From Actinoplanes sp. TFC3 (GTDB taxonomy: Bacteria > Actinomycetota > Actinomycetes > Mycobacteriales > Micromonosporaceae): DNA of 64,000 nt. The notes beneath the pieces are model-generated. The model was not told the origin of the DNA. It was given only the letters and a program-made list of their open reading frames with translations, and did not search any database. Within the stretch, counting starts at the first letter, position 1. Each line of letters starts with the position of its first letter. Made by a program: the position numbers and the translations under genes. Below are positions 9,002 to 20,586 of the stretch, one piece after another. The stretch lies in assembly GCF_001553785.1 (NCBI RefSeq), contig NZ_LOJP01000001.1, positions 5,145,651-5,209,650 of the forward strand, written 5' to 3'.

Positions 9002-9050
9002 GTCGCTCCCCTCGTCGCCGGGTTAGTCCCCGCGATCGGGGCAAAGGAAA

Positions 9051-9089
9051 CGGCCCCGGCCACCACCGCGAAGGCGGTAGCCGGGGCCG
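9051..9089 (-). terminator. Rho-independent-type hairpin downstream of the Ser/Thr-rich membrane protein gene
   Basis: The arms CGGCCCCGGC and GCCGGGGCCG (10 bp, perfect) enclose a further short stem (CACCGC/GGCGGT). Read on the minus strand, the hairpin comes just after the 9104 stop codon and is followed by TTTCCTTT. Confidence 0.7.
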
Positions 9090-9103
9090 TGATGATCAGC
9101 GGC

Positions 9104-9961
9104 CTACTCGGTCGGGGCAGGAGCCAGGTCCTGCCGCGACTGCTCACCCGAGGTGGTGCCCGAGTTGCTGTTCGAGCCCGAGTTGCTGTTCGAGCCCGAG
9201 TCGCTGTTCGAGCCGGAGTTGCTGTTCGAGCCGTTGCCCGTCCCCGTGCCCGTGCCGTCGCCGGTGCCCGAGTCCGGGGTGCCGGTCTGCGGCGCGTCCG
9301 TCGTCGGCTGGCTGGTCGGCTCGGTCGTCTGCTCACCGGTCGGCGAGGTGGTCGCCGAGTCGCTGGGCTGCGTGCCGTCCGTGGCCGAGGACGGGTCGTC
9401 GGTCGGCTCGCCGCTCTGCTGCGGGTCCGCGGACTCCGCCGGCGTGGCCGATGGCGCGGGGGTGGGCTTGCTGTCGCTGTTGTTGCCCACCAGGTGCGAG
9501 ATGGTCGAGCCGTTCGAGGACTTGCCGGTGGTGAGGGAGTTGAGGGGCTCGCCCGCCATCGCCTCCACCGCGAAGATCACGCCCATGGCGATGATGAACA
9601 CGGCGACCGCGCCCATCGTCACCGGCTTCCAGCGGATCGGCTTGCGCGGCTCCACCGGCGTGGTGTGCGCCGGGTTCTCCTGCTCGGTCGCGGCGGCCAC
9701 CTCGGGGGTGCCGACCGCGGCGGGCGCCTTGACGAACGTGGGCGCCACCTGCTGCAGGGTTTTCGTACCGCGTTTCAGGGAGTTGTTGAAGATCTCCGTT
9801 CCTACGGAGCCGACCACGCTGGCCAACGCCGCTCCTGCCAGGGTGCCGGCGACTCCCAGGAAGGAGCCAAGCACTGCCGCAGTCACCGCCGCCAACGTTC
9901 CGGCGATGACCTTACTGACCTGGATGCCGGACCAGAGACGGTCCGGTGCGTACTCAGTCAT
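9104..9961 (-). CDS. Hypothetical two-span membrane protein with low-complexity Ser/Thr/Asn/Gly tail
   Basis: 285 aa. The ATG at 9961 (MTEYAPDRLW) has a strong GAGGAGG box directly upstream. There is a hydrophobic Ala/Gly-rich stretch at about residues 15-50 (VIAGTLAAVTAAVLGSFLGV), a cytosolic or short intervening segment, and a clear membrane span at about 112-132 (MGAVAVFIIAMGVIFAVEAM). The C-terminal ~130 residues are Pro/Ser/Thr/Asp-rich and end in repeated GSNSNS/GSNSDS units. The tail is probably exported and wall-spanning. No catalytic motif is visible and the function is unknown. The gene ends at a strong hairpin at 9051-9089. Confidence 0.75.
   Translation of the reverse strand: MTEYAPDRLWSGIQVSKVIAGTLAAVTAAVLGSFLGVAGTLAGAALASVVGSVGTEIFNNSLKRGTKTLQQVAPTFVKAPAAVGTPEVAAATEQENPAHTTPVEPRKPIRWKPVTMGAVAVFIIAMGVIFAVEAMAGEPLNSLTTGKSSNGSTISHLVGNNSDSKPTPAPSATPAESADPQQSGEPTDDPSSATDGTQPSDSATTSPTGEQTTEPTSQPTTDAPQTGTPDSGTGDGTGTGTGNGSNSNSGSNSDSGSNSNSGSNSNSGTTSGEQSRQDLAPAPTE
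9161..9232. repeat. Four tandem 18-bp units inside the membrane-protein gene
   Basis: Four units of the form CGAGTTGCTGTTCGAGCC at 9161, 9179, 9197 and 9215, differing at one base each in units 3 and 4. On the coding strand they give the repeated GSNSNS/GSNSDS peptide. In-frame repeats of this kind can change copy number by slippage. Confidence 0.9.
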
Positions 9962-10001
9962 GTCCTCCTCACACGAAGCTGTTGTAGATACGGCGCGAGA
10001 T

Positions 10002-11330
10002 TCAGCCTTTACCGATGCGCTGGGCGTTAAACCACCCGCGTTCGGCAAGCACCTCACGCAGCGGCCGGACGTGGACGCCCTCGGCCGCAAGTCGTCGCCG
10101 GGCGAGCCGACGGGTTCGAAGAATACCCAGGACACCGATGGCCATCAGTACGTACTGCACCGAAAGCGCGACTTTGAAGTCTGCTATGTCGTAATCAGCC
10201 GATCCGCCGGTGCGGGCGTCGAGGATCAGCCCGACCAGCAGAATGGTGATCAGCGAGGCCACGAAGCCGCCGACGTTGACGATGCCGGTCGCGGTGCCCA
10301 GGCGGTTGGGCGGGTTGAACGTGCGGGCGAACTCGAAGCCGATCATCGAGCCGGGACCGCCCAGCCCGAGCGCGATCATCAGCAGCGCGAGCACCCCCAG
10401 CGGCGCCCGGCCCGGCCAGGCCAGCACGATGCCCCAGCCCAGCGCATTGGCCGCCACGACGCTGAGCACCACCCAGGATCGCCGGAGCGGGTGACGCTGC
10501 ACCACGATGCCGAACAGCGGACCGCCGATCATGCCGACCACCACGTACATGGTCAGCAGCGTGCTCGCCGTGCCCCGCGACAGGCCCTCGCCGGCCAGCA
10601 GGAACGGGTAGCCCCAGATCAGCGCGAACACCGTGCCGGGGAACTGGGTGCTGAAGTGGGTCCACAGCCCGAGCCGGGTGCCCGGGTGCTGCCACGCGGT
10701 GACCAGGTCGGCGCCGAGCAGGCGCGCGGTGATCGCCTCGCCGGAGCTGATCCGCCGGTCGGGGCTGTCGTGCAGGGCCACCAGCGCGACCACCGCGATG
10801 AAGATCCCAGTGCCTGCGGCGCCAAGGAACGCAGTGCTCCAGCCGGGCCCGGCCAGCAGCGCGGCCAGCGGCACCGCGGACAGGATCTGGCCGAACTGCC
10901 CGATGATGCCGGTGAGCTGGGTCACGACCGGGACGCGCTTGGTCGGGAACCACTGTGGCACCAGGCGCAGCACGCTGATGAACGTCATCGCATCGCCCGC
11001 GCCGACCAGCACCCGCGCCACGATCGCGCCGCCGAGCCCGTCGGAGAAGGCCATCAGCAGCTGACCGGCCGCCATGATCAGCGCGCCGCCGACCACCAGG
11101 CGCAGCGAGCCGAAGCGATCCAGCAGCACGCCCACGGGCACCTGCAGTCCGGCGTAGACCAGTAGCTGCAACACCGCGAACGAGGCCAGTGCGCTCGCGC
11201 CGATCCCGAAGCGCTGCTGCGCATCCAGCCCGGCCACGCCGAGCGACGTGCGGTCCAGCACCGCCACCACATATGCCGAGAGCCCGACGGCCCACACCGC
11301 CCATGCCCGGGCCCCGCCTCGCATGTCCAT
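10002..11330 (-). CDS. MFS transporter, substrate unknown
   Basis: 442 aa from the ATG at 11330; the ATG two codons later (11324) has better spacing to the upstream CGGAG box, so either is possible. Twelve hydrophobic segments are visible, with the MFS loop 2-3 signature at GVLLDRFGSLRLVVGGAL and an equivalent loop after the sixth span pair. A central cytosolic loop contains LHDSPDRRISSGEA. It lies 40 bp upstream of the Ser-rich membrane protein on the same strand, so the two may be co-transcribed. No neighbouring enzyme points to a substrate. Confidence 0.88.
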   Translation of the reverse strand: MDMRGGARAWAVWAVGLSAYVVAVLDRTSLGVAGLDAQQRFGIGASALASFAVLQLLVYAGLQVPVGVLLDRFGSLRLVVGGALIMAAGQLLMAFSDGLGGAIVARVLVGAGDAMTFISVLRLVPQWFPTKRVPVVTQLTGIIGQFGQILSAVPLAALLAGPGWSTAFLGAAGTGIFIAVVALVALHDSPDRRISSGEAITARLLGADLVTAWQHPGTRLGLWTHFSTQFPGTVFALIWGYPFLLAGEGLSRGTASTLLTMYVVVGMIGGPLFGIVVQRHPLRRSWVVLSVVAANALGWGIVLAWPGRAPLGVLALLMIALGLGGPGSMIGFEFARTFNPPNRLGTATGIVNVGGFVASLITILLVGLILDARTGGSADYDIADFKVALSVQYVLMAIGVLGILRTRRLARRRLAAEGVHVRPLREVLAERGWFNAQRIGKG

Positions 11331-11396
11331 GTCTCCGTTTCCGCTCGCGTGCCCTCCACCCTTCCCCTGAAGGGCCGCGAGCGGCAACGTCGTCGG

Positions 11397-13166
11397 TCAC
11401 AAAAGGGACGTGTTACCCGTCATAGATCCACCGAGCAGGTGACCGCCCAGCCAGTCGAGGGTCTCGCGCAAATATTCGGCGCGCGAGGAGCGGTGCAGCA
11501 GCTCGTGACCCTCACCCGGGAACAGCAGGTACCGGTGCTCGACCCCGCGGTCGGTCAGCGCCTCGACGACCTGCTCGGCCTCGATCACCGGCACGTTGCT
11601 GTCGTTCGCGCCGTGCACCACCATCAGCGGTGTGCGCAGGTTGTCGATGCGGGTGATCGGCGACAGGTCACGCAGCAGCTCGGCGTCGCGCACCGGGTCG
11701 CCGTACTTCGACACCGCGGCCGCCGCGATCCACGGTTCGGTGTGCTCGTAGAACGTCGCAAAGTTGCTCATGCCGCAGACATCAATACCAACCGCGAACA
11801 TCGAGGGGTACGTCACCAGCGCCGCCAACGTCAGGTAGCCCCCGTACGACCGTCCCATGCAGCCAACCCGCGCGGCATCGGCCACCCCGCTCGCGACCAG
11901 GTGGTCCACACACGCCGCCACGTCAGCGATCGCCGCGTAGCGCAGCGCGCCGTTGTCCGCGTTGACGAAGGTGCGCCCGAAGCCCGATGACCCGCGCACG
12001 TTGGCGGCGAACACCGCGATCCCGCGCGCCACCAGCGACTGGAACAGCGGGCCGTGCCCGGGCCGCTCCTGCGCCTCGGGTCCGCCGTGCAGCCACAGCA
12101 CGGTCGGGTGCGGGCCGGGCGTGGCCGGTTCGAACAGCCACCCGCTGATCTCCAGCCCATCGTGTGACGGGAAACGGCGCAGCGTGGGCAGCACCGCGTC
12201 GGTGGTCACCTCGTCCACCGAGACCGCCGCGAGTCCGCCCTCGGCCGACCAGGTCCACACGCCGTGCGGCTGGCCGGGCCCCTCGGCGGTGAACGCCAGC
12301 GTGCTGCCGTCGGCGCTCCACACCGGGTTCGCGGCGACCCAGCCGGGCAGGTCGATCGCCGTGGTGCCGACCGTCAGCTCGGAGCGGCCGCCGTCGACGT
12401 TCCACAGCACAGCGACCTCGCTGGCGTCGGCGGTGAGCGCGAACGCCTCGACCTCGGCCTGCGCCGCCGACGCCACGATCTCGGTGCCGTGCAGCAGCAC
12501 CGGGCGGTCGCCGGTGTCACTGCGCGCCCAGATCGAGCCGTCGGGGGCGAAGCAGGCCTGCTCGCCGCTGGTCACGTACTCGTCGACACCGGTGTGCAGG
12601 TCGCGGACGACGACGTAGCGGCTGCCGCGCGGGCCCAGCCGCAGCAGAGCCCGGGAACGGTCGCGGGACACGTCGAACAGCGACACCAGCTCGCCGGTGC
12701 AGACCTGCGTGCGGGTGCCCTCGGCGGCGTCGATGAGCAGGGTGGTGGTCATGTTCTCGGTCACCGCGAGCAGCGGGCGCCCCGGCAGGCACCGCACGTT
12801 CTCGGCACTGTCCGCGCCGAAGCCGGCGACCTGGTGCAGCGCCGAGCCGTCCGGGCGCACCAGCCACACCTCCGTACGCGGGGCCCCGCCGGGCGCGAGC
12901 ACGCAGGCCAGCCAGCCGCCGCCGTACGACCAGTGCACCGACACGACCGGCTCGTCGCCGGTGTCGACCAGGAAGGTCAGGTCGCTGCCCACCGGCTGCA
13001 CCCACACCTTGGGCATGCCGCTGCGGTCCGACACGTACGCCGCGTGCCGGCCGTCCGGCGACAACGCCGGCGACCAGCTACCCGAGACCTCGGACGGATA
13101 GGACCCTTTGGTCAGCCAGCCGGCGGGCAAAACGGTGACGTCGACACGGTTGAGCTGACCGGTCAT
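11397..13166 (-). CDS. S9 family peptidase (prolyl oligopeptidase / acylaminoacyl-peptidase type)
   Basis: 589 aa. The ATG at 13166 follows AAGGAGGA with 6-7 nt spacing. The N-terminal ~330 residues are a beta-propeller (WSPALSPDGRHAAYVSDRSG and similar WD-like strands). The C-terminal alpha/beta hydrolase shows the S9 nucleophile motif GRSYGGYLTLAAL, the acid in HGANDSNVPVIEAEQ and the catalytic His in FPGEGHELLHRS. No signal peptide is visible, so it is cytosolic. It lies 21 bp after the asparagine-synthase-like gene and closes a three-gene operon with two amide-bond-forming enzymes, so it may cleave or tailor the small peptide they make. Confidence 0.92.
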   Translation of the reverse strand: MTGQLNRVDVTVLPAGWLTKGSYPSEVSGSWSPALSPDGRHAAYVSDRSGMPKVWVQPVGSDLTFLVDTGDEPVVSVHWSYGGGWLACVLAPGGAPRTEVWLVRPDGSALHQVAGFGADSAENVRCLPGRPLLAVTENMTTTLLIDAAEGTRTQVCTGELVSLFDVSRDRSRALLRLGPRGSRYVVVRDLHTGVDEYVTSGEQACFAPDGSIWARSDTGDRPVLLHGTEIVASAAQAEVEAFALTADASEVAVLWNVDGGRSELTVGTTAIDLPGWVAANPVWSADGSTLAFTAEGPGQPHGVWTWSAEGGLAAVSVDEVTTDAVLPTLRRFPSHDGLEISGWLFEPATPGPHPTVLWLHGGPEAQERPGHGPLFQSLVARGIAVFAANVRGSSGFGRTFVNADNGALRYAAIADVAACVDHLVASGVADAARVGCMGRSYGGYLTLAALVTYPSMFAVGIDVCGMSNFATFYEHTEPWIAAAAVSKYGDPVRDAELLRDLSPITRIDNLRTPLMVVHGANDSNVPVIEAEQVVEALTDRGVEHRYLLFPGEGHELLHRSSRAEYLRETLDWLGGHLLGGSMTGNTSLL

Positions 13167-13187
13167 ACGGGGTCCTCCTTCAGCAGA

Positions 13188-14951
13188 TCAGATGCCTTTG
13201 TCCTGCAACCACATCTCCAGCAGCGCAACCTGCCAGAGCTGGTTCGCGCCGAGGGTTGTACGAGGAGTGTTGGGGACGGCCAGGAGCGCGTCAACATACT
13301 CCGGGCGGAAAAGTGCCCGATCGCGGGCCGCCGGGGCGTGCAGGGCGTCGCGGACCATCTCCAGCATGCGTCCCTCGAGGTGCCGGATGCCCGGGACCGG
13401 GAAATAGCCCTTGGTCCGGTCGATGACCTCGTCGGGCACCACGCCGCGGGCCGCGTCCTTGAGCACGCCCTTGCCACCCTGGGCGAGCTTGAGCTCCGGC
13501 GGGCAGGCCGCGGCCAGCTCGACGAGCTCGTGATCCAGGAACGGCACCCGCGCCTCCAGTCCCCAGTCCATGGTCATGTTGTCGACCCGCTTGACCGGAT
13601 CGTCAACGAGCATGACCTGGGTGTCGAGCCGCAACGCCGCATCCACTGCGGTTGCGGCGCCGGGGCGGGCGAAGTGGGCGGCAACGAACTCGCGGCTGAC
13701 GTCGGTGTCGATCAGCCACTGCGGGTTCAGCTGACGGGCCAGCTCACGGTGCGGACGATCAAAGAACTCCTGCGCGTACGCGTCCACAGCGCGATCCCGC
13801 GCCACGCCGGCCAGCGGCGGGTACCAGCTGTAGCCGGCCAGGATCTCGTCGGCCCCCTGCCCCGACTGCACCACCTTGACGTGCTGCGCGACGTCCTCGC
13901 TGAGCAGGTTGAAGGCGATGGCGTCGTGGCTGACCATGGGCTCGCTCATCGCCGCGACCGTACGGGCCACCGCCGGCAGGAACCGGTCCCGGCCGATCCT
14001 GATCTGGTGGTGACGGGTGTCGAACTGCTTGGCGATGATGTCGGAGTACGCGAACTCGTCGCCGCTCTCCCCCGCCGCCGATTCGAAGCCGATGGAGAAC
14101 GTGGTGAGCCCGCGCTGACCCTGCTCGGCCAGCAGCGCCACGATGTAGGAGGAGTCCAGCCCGCCGGACAGCAGCACGCCGACCGGCACGTCGGCGACCA
14201 TTCGCCGCTCGACAGCGGTGCGCAGGGCCTCATGAATGGCCTCGGGCCAGTTGTCAGCGGCCTTGCGCGTGTGGGAGGCCTCCCAGTACACGTGCTCGGT
14301 GGACCGGCCGTCGCGCTGGATGATGCGCACCGTGGCCGGGGGAAGCTTGCGCACACCGGTGATGATCGTGCGCGGCGCCGGGACCACCGAGTGGAACGTC
14401 ATGTAGTGCTGCAGGGCCACCTTGTCGATCGAGGTGTCCACGTCACCGGCGGCCAGCAGGGCCGGCAGGTTGGAGGCGAAGCGCAGCCGGCCCGGCGTCT
14501 CGGCCAGGTACATCGGCTTGATGCCGAGCCGGTCGCGGGCCAGCATCACCGTGCCGGTGGCGTGCTCCAGGACGGCGAAGGCGAACATGCCCAGGAAGTG
14601 CTGCACGCAGTCGGCGCCCCACCGGTGGTACGCCTTGAGGATCACCTCGGTGTCCGAGGACGAGAAGAACGTGTAGCCGTACCCCCGCAGCTCCGCACGC
14701 AATTGCTGGTAGTTGTAGATGCAACCGTTGAAGACCAGCGTGAGACCGAGCTGCTCGTCGGTCATGGGCTGCGCGCCGGAGGCCGACAGGTCGATGATCT
14801 GCAACCGGCGGTGGCCGAGAGCCACCGGCCCGTCGTGCCACAGTCCCTCGGCGTCCGGGCCGCGGTGCTGCAGGCAGGGCAGCATGCGGCGGACGGCCCC
14901 GGGGTCGGCCGCCCGGTCGTCGAACCTGAGTTCGCCGCCGATTCCGCACAT
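13188..14951 (-). CDS. Glutamine-hydrolysing asparagine synthase family, N-acetylglutaminylglutamine amidotransferase-like
   Basis: 587 aa. The start was placed at the ATG at 14951 because the class II amidotransferase needs Cys at position 2 (MCGIGGELRF) and a GGAGG box lies 9 nt upstream. The Ntn glutaminase domain (residues 1-~200) contains RHRGPDAEG-type and FNGCIYNY motifs. The synthetase domain has the PP-loop LLSGGLDSSYIVALLAEQ. Overall it resembles the trio amidotransferase subfamily that amidates N-acetylglutaminylglutamine (NAGGN osmolyte) more than AsnB. In NAGGN producers it is paired with an NGG synthetase; here the neighbour is instead a GCS2/ATP-grasp fusion, so the substrate may be a different gamma- or alpha-glutamyl peptide. 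Confidence 0.88.
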   Translation of the reverse strand: MCGIGGELRFDDRAADPGAVRRMLPCLQHRGPDAEGLWHDGPVALGHRRLQIIDLSASGAQPMTDEQLGLTLVFNGCIYNYQQLRAELRGYGYTFFSSSDTEVILKAYHRWGADCVQHFLGMFAFAVLEHATGTVMLARDRLGIKPMYLAETPGRLRFASNLPALLAAGDVDTSIDKVALQHYMTFHSVVPAPRTIITGVRKLPPATVRIIQRDGRSTEHVYWEASHTRKAADNWPEAIHEALRTAVERRMVADVPVGVLLSGGLDSSYIVALLAEQGQRGLTTFSIGFESAAGESGDEFAYSDIIAKQFDTRHHQIRIGRDRFLPAVARTVAAMSEPMVSHDAIAFNLLSEDVAQHVKVVQSGQGADEILAGYSWYPPLAGVARDRAVDAYAQEFFDRPHRELARQLNPQWLIDTDVSREFVAAHFARPGAATAVDAALRLDTQVMLVDDPVKRVDNMTMDWGLEARVPFLDHELVELAAACPPELKLAQGGKGVLKDAARGVVPDEVIDRTKGYFPVPGIRHLEGRMLEMVRDALHAPAARDRALFRPEYVDALLAVPNTPRTTLGANQLWQVALLEMWLQDKGI

Positions 14952-15008
14952 GTTCAACAACCTCCACGCTGTTCGTTTCCGGGGTGTTTCACTGCTGTGA
15001 CAGCAGCC

Positions 15009-17606
15009 CTATGAAAGCAACCAGGTGTCTTTTGAGCCGCCGCCGCGCGACGAGTTGACGATCATGCTGCCGGCCGGGGCGACCCGGGTCAGGGCGGCCG
15101 GGGCGACCACCGACTCGCGGCCGGTGAACACGAAGGCGCGCAGGTCCACGTGCCGCGGTGAGAGTTCGTGACCGTCGAACACCGGGGCGGTCGACAGCGC
15201 CACGACTTCCTGCGCCACCCAGCGGTGCGGGGCGGTTTTGATCTGGCGCCGTACCGCTGCGAGGTCCTGCTCCCCGGCGTGCGGACCGATCATGACCCGG
15301 TCGCCGCCGTAGCCGTCCACCGGCTTGAGGACCAGCTCGGCCAGCCGGTCGAGCACCTCGGCCCGCTGCTCGGGAATGCCGCACAGGTAGGTGGGCACGT
15401 CGTTGAGCAGCGGCTTCTCACCGAGGTAGTACTCGATGAGCTGGGGGACGTACGCGTAGACCGCCTTGTCGTCGCCGATGCCGTTGCCCAGGGCGTTGGC
15501 CAGCACGACGGAGTTGGCGCTGAGCGCGGTGACCAGGCTCGGCCCCAGCGGCATCCCGTCGGCGCCCGGCGAGTGCACCAGGCTGTCCTCGCCCATCCGC
15601 AGGTAGATCACGTCGACGCGGTGCTTGCGGCCGTTGCGCACGCGGTGCACCACGCCCTCGTCGACCAGCAGGTCGGTGCTGCGCACCAGCGGCACGCCCA
15701 TCTCCTCGGCCAGCATGGTGTGCTCGAACCACGCCGAGTCATCCGGGCCCTGGCTGAGCACGACCAACTGAGGATCGTCACCCGCCGCCGCCCCGGCCGC
15801 GTCCAGCAGCGCCCGTTTGAGCAGCTGAGGAGTCGACTCGGGGCTGATCAGCGAGTCCGGGCGGGGCAGCTCGGGCAGCACGGTCTCGGCCAGGCGCCGG
15901 TTCTGCATGGCATAGGCGATGCCCGAGGGCACGCGCAGGTTGTCCTCCAGGACACACCAGTTGCCGTCGCCGTCGCGGACCAGGTCGACCCCTGCCACCT
16001 GGGCGCGCACGCCGGGCCGGTTGATCAGGGCGCCGCTGGGCCGCAGCTCGGGGGAGCCGTCGATGACCCACTCCGGGATGATGCCGTCGCGGACCACCTC
16101 GCGCTCGCCGTACACGTCGTTGACGAAGGCGTCGAGCGCCCGCACCCGCTGGATGAGCCCGCCGTCGAGCTGCTGCCAGTCAGCGGCGGGCACGATGCGC
16201 GGCACGAGATCGAACGGGAAGAGCCGGGTCGCCGCCTCGCCGGCCACGCTGAACGTGATGCCGCGGGCGCGCTGTTCGTCGTCCTTGGCGTCCTCGCGGC
16301 GACGCAGGCCGGCCGGCCCGAGGGCGCTCAGGACCGTGACGATTCCCTCGTACGACGAAGCGACGTCACCGTTCGGGAACGCCTCATCGCCGACCGCCGC
16401 GTACGGGGTGAGCCCGGCCGGGACGCTCTGCCCGTCCGGGCCGATGCCGGTGGCGCCGCCGCGGGTGTCGGCCACGACCAGGTCGACCACGTCGGAGATG
16501 CGCCCGCGCCGGGCCATCGCGCGCCGCTGACGGGCAGCCGAGCTGCCCCGGCTGAGCGAGCGCACGGACAGGTCGAACACCTGCTCCCAGTCGCCCAGCT
16601 CCTCCAGTTGCGGGCGCAGATCGGCGACCAGCCGTTCCACCGCCACCGCGGCGGGCACCGGGGCAGGCGAGTGCGGCAGGTCCAGCAGATCGCCCTCGAG
16701 CCCGGAGCGCGCGGCTCGCCACATCGCCGCGCGGTGCAGCGGCGGGCGGGTCGGCACCACCGGGCGCCCGGCGCGGTAGTCCTGCTGGGCGCGCAGCACC
16801 AGGCCGCGGAACAACCCGGCGAGCAGCACCACGGTGTCCACATCGGGGCTGGAGTCGGTGACCCGCAACTCGACGGTGGGCAGGTGGGCCGACGGGCGCA
16901 CGTCGAAGTAGACCATCTTCGGGTCGCTGATCGTGCCCGAGGCGATCAGGTCGCCGACCAGAGCGTCATGGTCAGCGGCGTCGGTGACCACACCGCTGTC
17001 CCCGGCGGTGGGCCAGCGCATCCACACCAGCGAGCGCACGCTGGCGTACCCGCTGTCCTCGCCCATCCAGTAGGGCGAGCTGGTCGACAACGCCAGCAGC
17101 ACCGGCAGCGCCGGCGTCACCCGCTGGGCGATCGAGACGGCCTCGTCGCGGTCGGCGATGCCGACGTGCACCTGGGCCCCGCAGATCAACTGCTCGCGGG
17201 CCAGCATCTGGTATTCGTCGACCATCCGCCGGTAGCGCGAGGTCGGGGTGACCGGCAGCGAGTCCAGGTCGACGATCGGGACCGTGCCCGCGGCGACCAG
17301 GCCGAGCCCGAGCGACTCGGCCACCCCGATGGCCCGCCGGCGCAGCCCGACGATGCCCTCGCGCAGGTCGTCGAGGCCCTGGGCGACCGGGGTGTTGGTC
17401 TCCACCACCGAGCGGTGCAGCTCGGCGGAGTAGTTGATTTCGTCCAGTTGCTGCAGCACTTCGGGCGCGCGGGGCACCAGCTCACGGCTCTTCAGATCCA
17501 CCACGTGCAGTTCTTCCTCGACACCGAGGGTGAGCGCGGTGCCGGCCACGGGCTTGCCGCCGCCCTCGCCCTCGCTGCCCTTGCTGAGCCTTAGTGACTC
17601 CGTCAT
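15009..17606 (-). CDS. GCS2-type carboxylate-amine ligase fused to circularly permuted ATP-grasp protein
   Basis: 865 aa. Residues ~25-370 form a glutamate-cysteine-ligase type 2 (YbdK-like) domain, with TLGVEEELHVVD, ELHRSVVETNTPVAQ and ICGAQVHVGIADRDEA. Residues ~385-865 match circularly permuted ATP-grasp proteins (the DUF404/407/403 group), with SYEGIVTVLSALGPAG, CVLEDNLRVPSGIAYAMQNR, LSQGPDDSAWFEH and a C-terminal VNSSRGGGSKDTWLL. Both domains form amide bonds from a carboxylate and an amine using ATP, so the fusion could make two successive linkages. It starts an operon with an amidotransferase and an S9 peptidase and faces PPDK across a 241-bp divergent region. No classical RBS stands out; AGGCGG is about 8 nt upstream. 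Confidence 0.9.
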   Translation of the reverse strand: MTESLRLSKGSEGEGGGKPVAGTALTLGVEEELHVVDLKSRELVPRAPEVLQQLDEINYSAELHRSVVETNTPVAQGLDDLREGIVGLRRRAIGVAESLGLGLVAAGTVPIVDLDSLPVTPTSRYRRMVDEYQMLAREQLICGAQVHVGIADRDEAVSIAQRVTPALPVLLALSTSSPYWMGEDSGYASVRSLVWMRWPTAGDSGVVTDAADHDALVGDLIASGTISDPKMVYFDVRPSAHLPTVELRVTDSSPDVDTVVLLAGLFRGLVLRAQQDYRAGRPVVPTRPPLHRAAMWRAARSGLEGDLLDLPHSPAPVPAAVAVERLVADLRPQLEELGDWEQVFDLSVRSLSRGSSAARQRRAMARRGRISDVVDLVVADTRGGATGIGPDGQSVPAGLTPYAAVGDEAFPNGDVASSYEGIVTVLSALGPAGLRRREDAKDDEQRARGITFSVAGEAATRLFPFDLVPRIVPAADWQQLDGGLIQRVRALDAFVNDVYGEREVVRDGIIPEWVIDGSPELRPSGALINRPGVRAQVAGVDLVRDGDGNWCVLEDNLRVPSGIAYAMQNRRLAETVLPELPRPDSLISPESTPQLLKRALLDAAGAAAGDDPQLVVLSQGPDDSAWFEHTMLAEEMGVPLVRSTDLLVDEGVVHRVRNGRKHRVDVIYLRMGEDSLVHSPGADGMPLGPSLVTALSANSVVLANALGNGIGDDKAVYAYVPQLIEYYLGEKPLLNDVPTYLCGIPEQRAEVLDRLAELVLKPVDGYGGDRVMIGPHAGEQDLAAVRRQIKTAPHRWVAQEVVALSTAPVFDGHELSPRHVDLRAFVFTGRESVVAPAALTRVAPAGSMIVNSSRGGGSKDTWLLS

Positions 17607-17780
17607 GTGTCTGACCGCCTATGTCGTTCGTCCGCTTGCCCGGAGCCTTGTCAGCTCATGTGCCAGTCCTGTGACGTGCCCATTTCCAACGGCAACCAAG
17701 CATGACGAACCTGACACCTGCGCACTTCTGCTCGCGGGAGCGCCGCAGCGAGCAGCGGCGTGCGCGAGCCTGTGCAATTC

Positions 17781-17828
17781 TTCACGGTCGCTGGAGAATG
17801 GTTGTTCACGGCATTTAACCTCCGTGAA
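17781..17828. promoter_or_regulatory. TTCACGG repeats in the divergent PPDK control region
   Basis: TTCACGG occurs at 17781-17787 and 17805-17811 (exactly 24 bp apart) and in inverted form, CCGTGAA, at 17822-17828. The second and third copies form a perfect 7-bp inverted repeat with a 10-nt spacer. The cluster ends 20 bp before the PPDK start, so it may be an operator. The rest of 17607-17847 shows no other gene. Confidence 0.45.
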
Positions 17829-17847
17829 TTCCCTTTGGAGGCGATCA

Positions 17848-20523
<2,676 letters not shown>

Positions 20524-20535
20524 TCCGGCACGGGC

Positions 20536-20556
20536 GGCCGGCAGGCGTAGCCGGCC
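20536..20556 (+). terminator. Possible short hairpin after PPDK
   Basis: GGCCGGC and GCCGGCC (7 bp) with a 7-nt loop lie 13 bp after the PPDK stop. There is no T-run, so this is a weak terminator candidate between convergent genes. Confidence 0.35.
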
Positions 20557-20586
20557 AGCAGCTTGATCTCCATGGACGCGGCTGGG

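Noticed and set aside
9161..9232. CRISPR-like repeat array
   Set aside because: Units are contiguous 18-mers without spacers, in frame in a coding gene.
13163..13477. 104-codon minus-strand frame ahead of the S9 peptidase as an extra gene
   Set aside because: It lies inside the amidotransferase gene in another frame; no RBS or motif.
12264..15014. 916-codon plus-strand open frame across the S9 peptidase and amidotransferase genes
   Set aside because: It spans two real genes and their intergenic gap on the other strand and has no domain; high-GC shadow.
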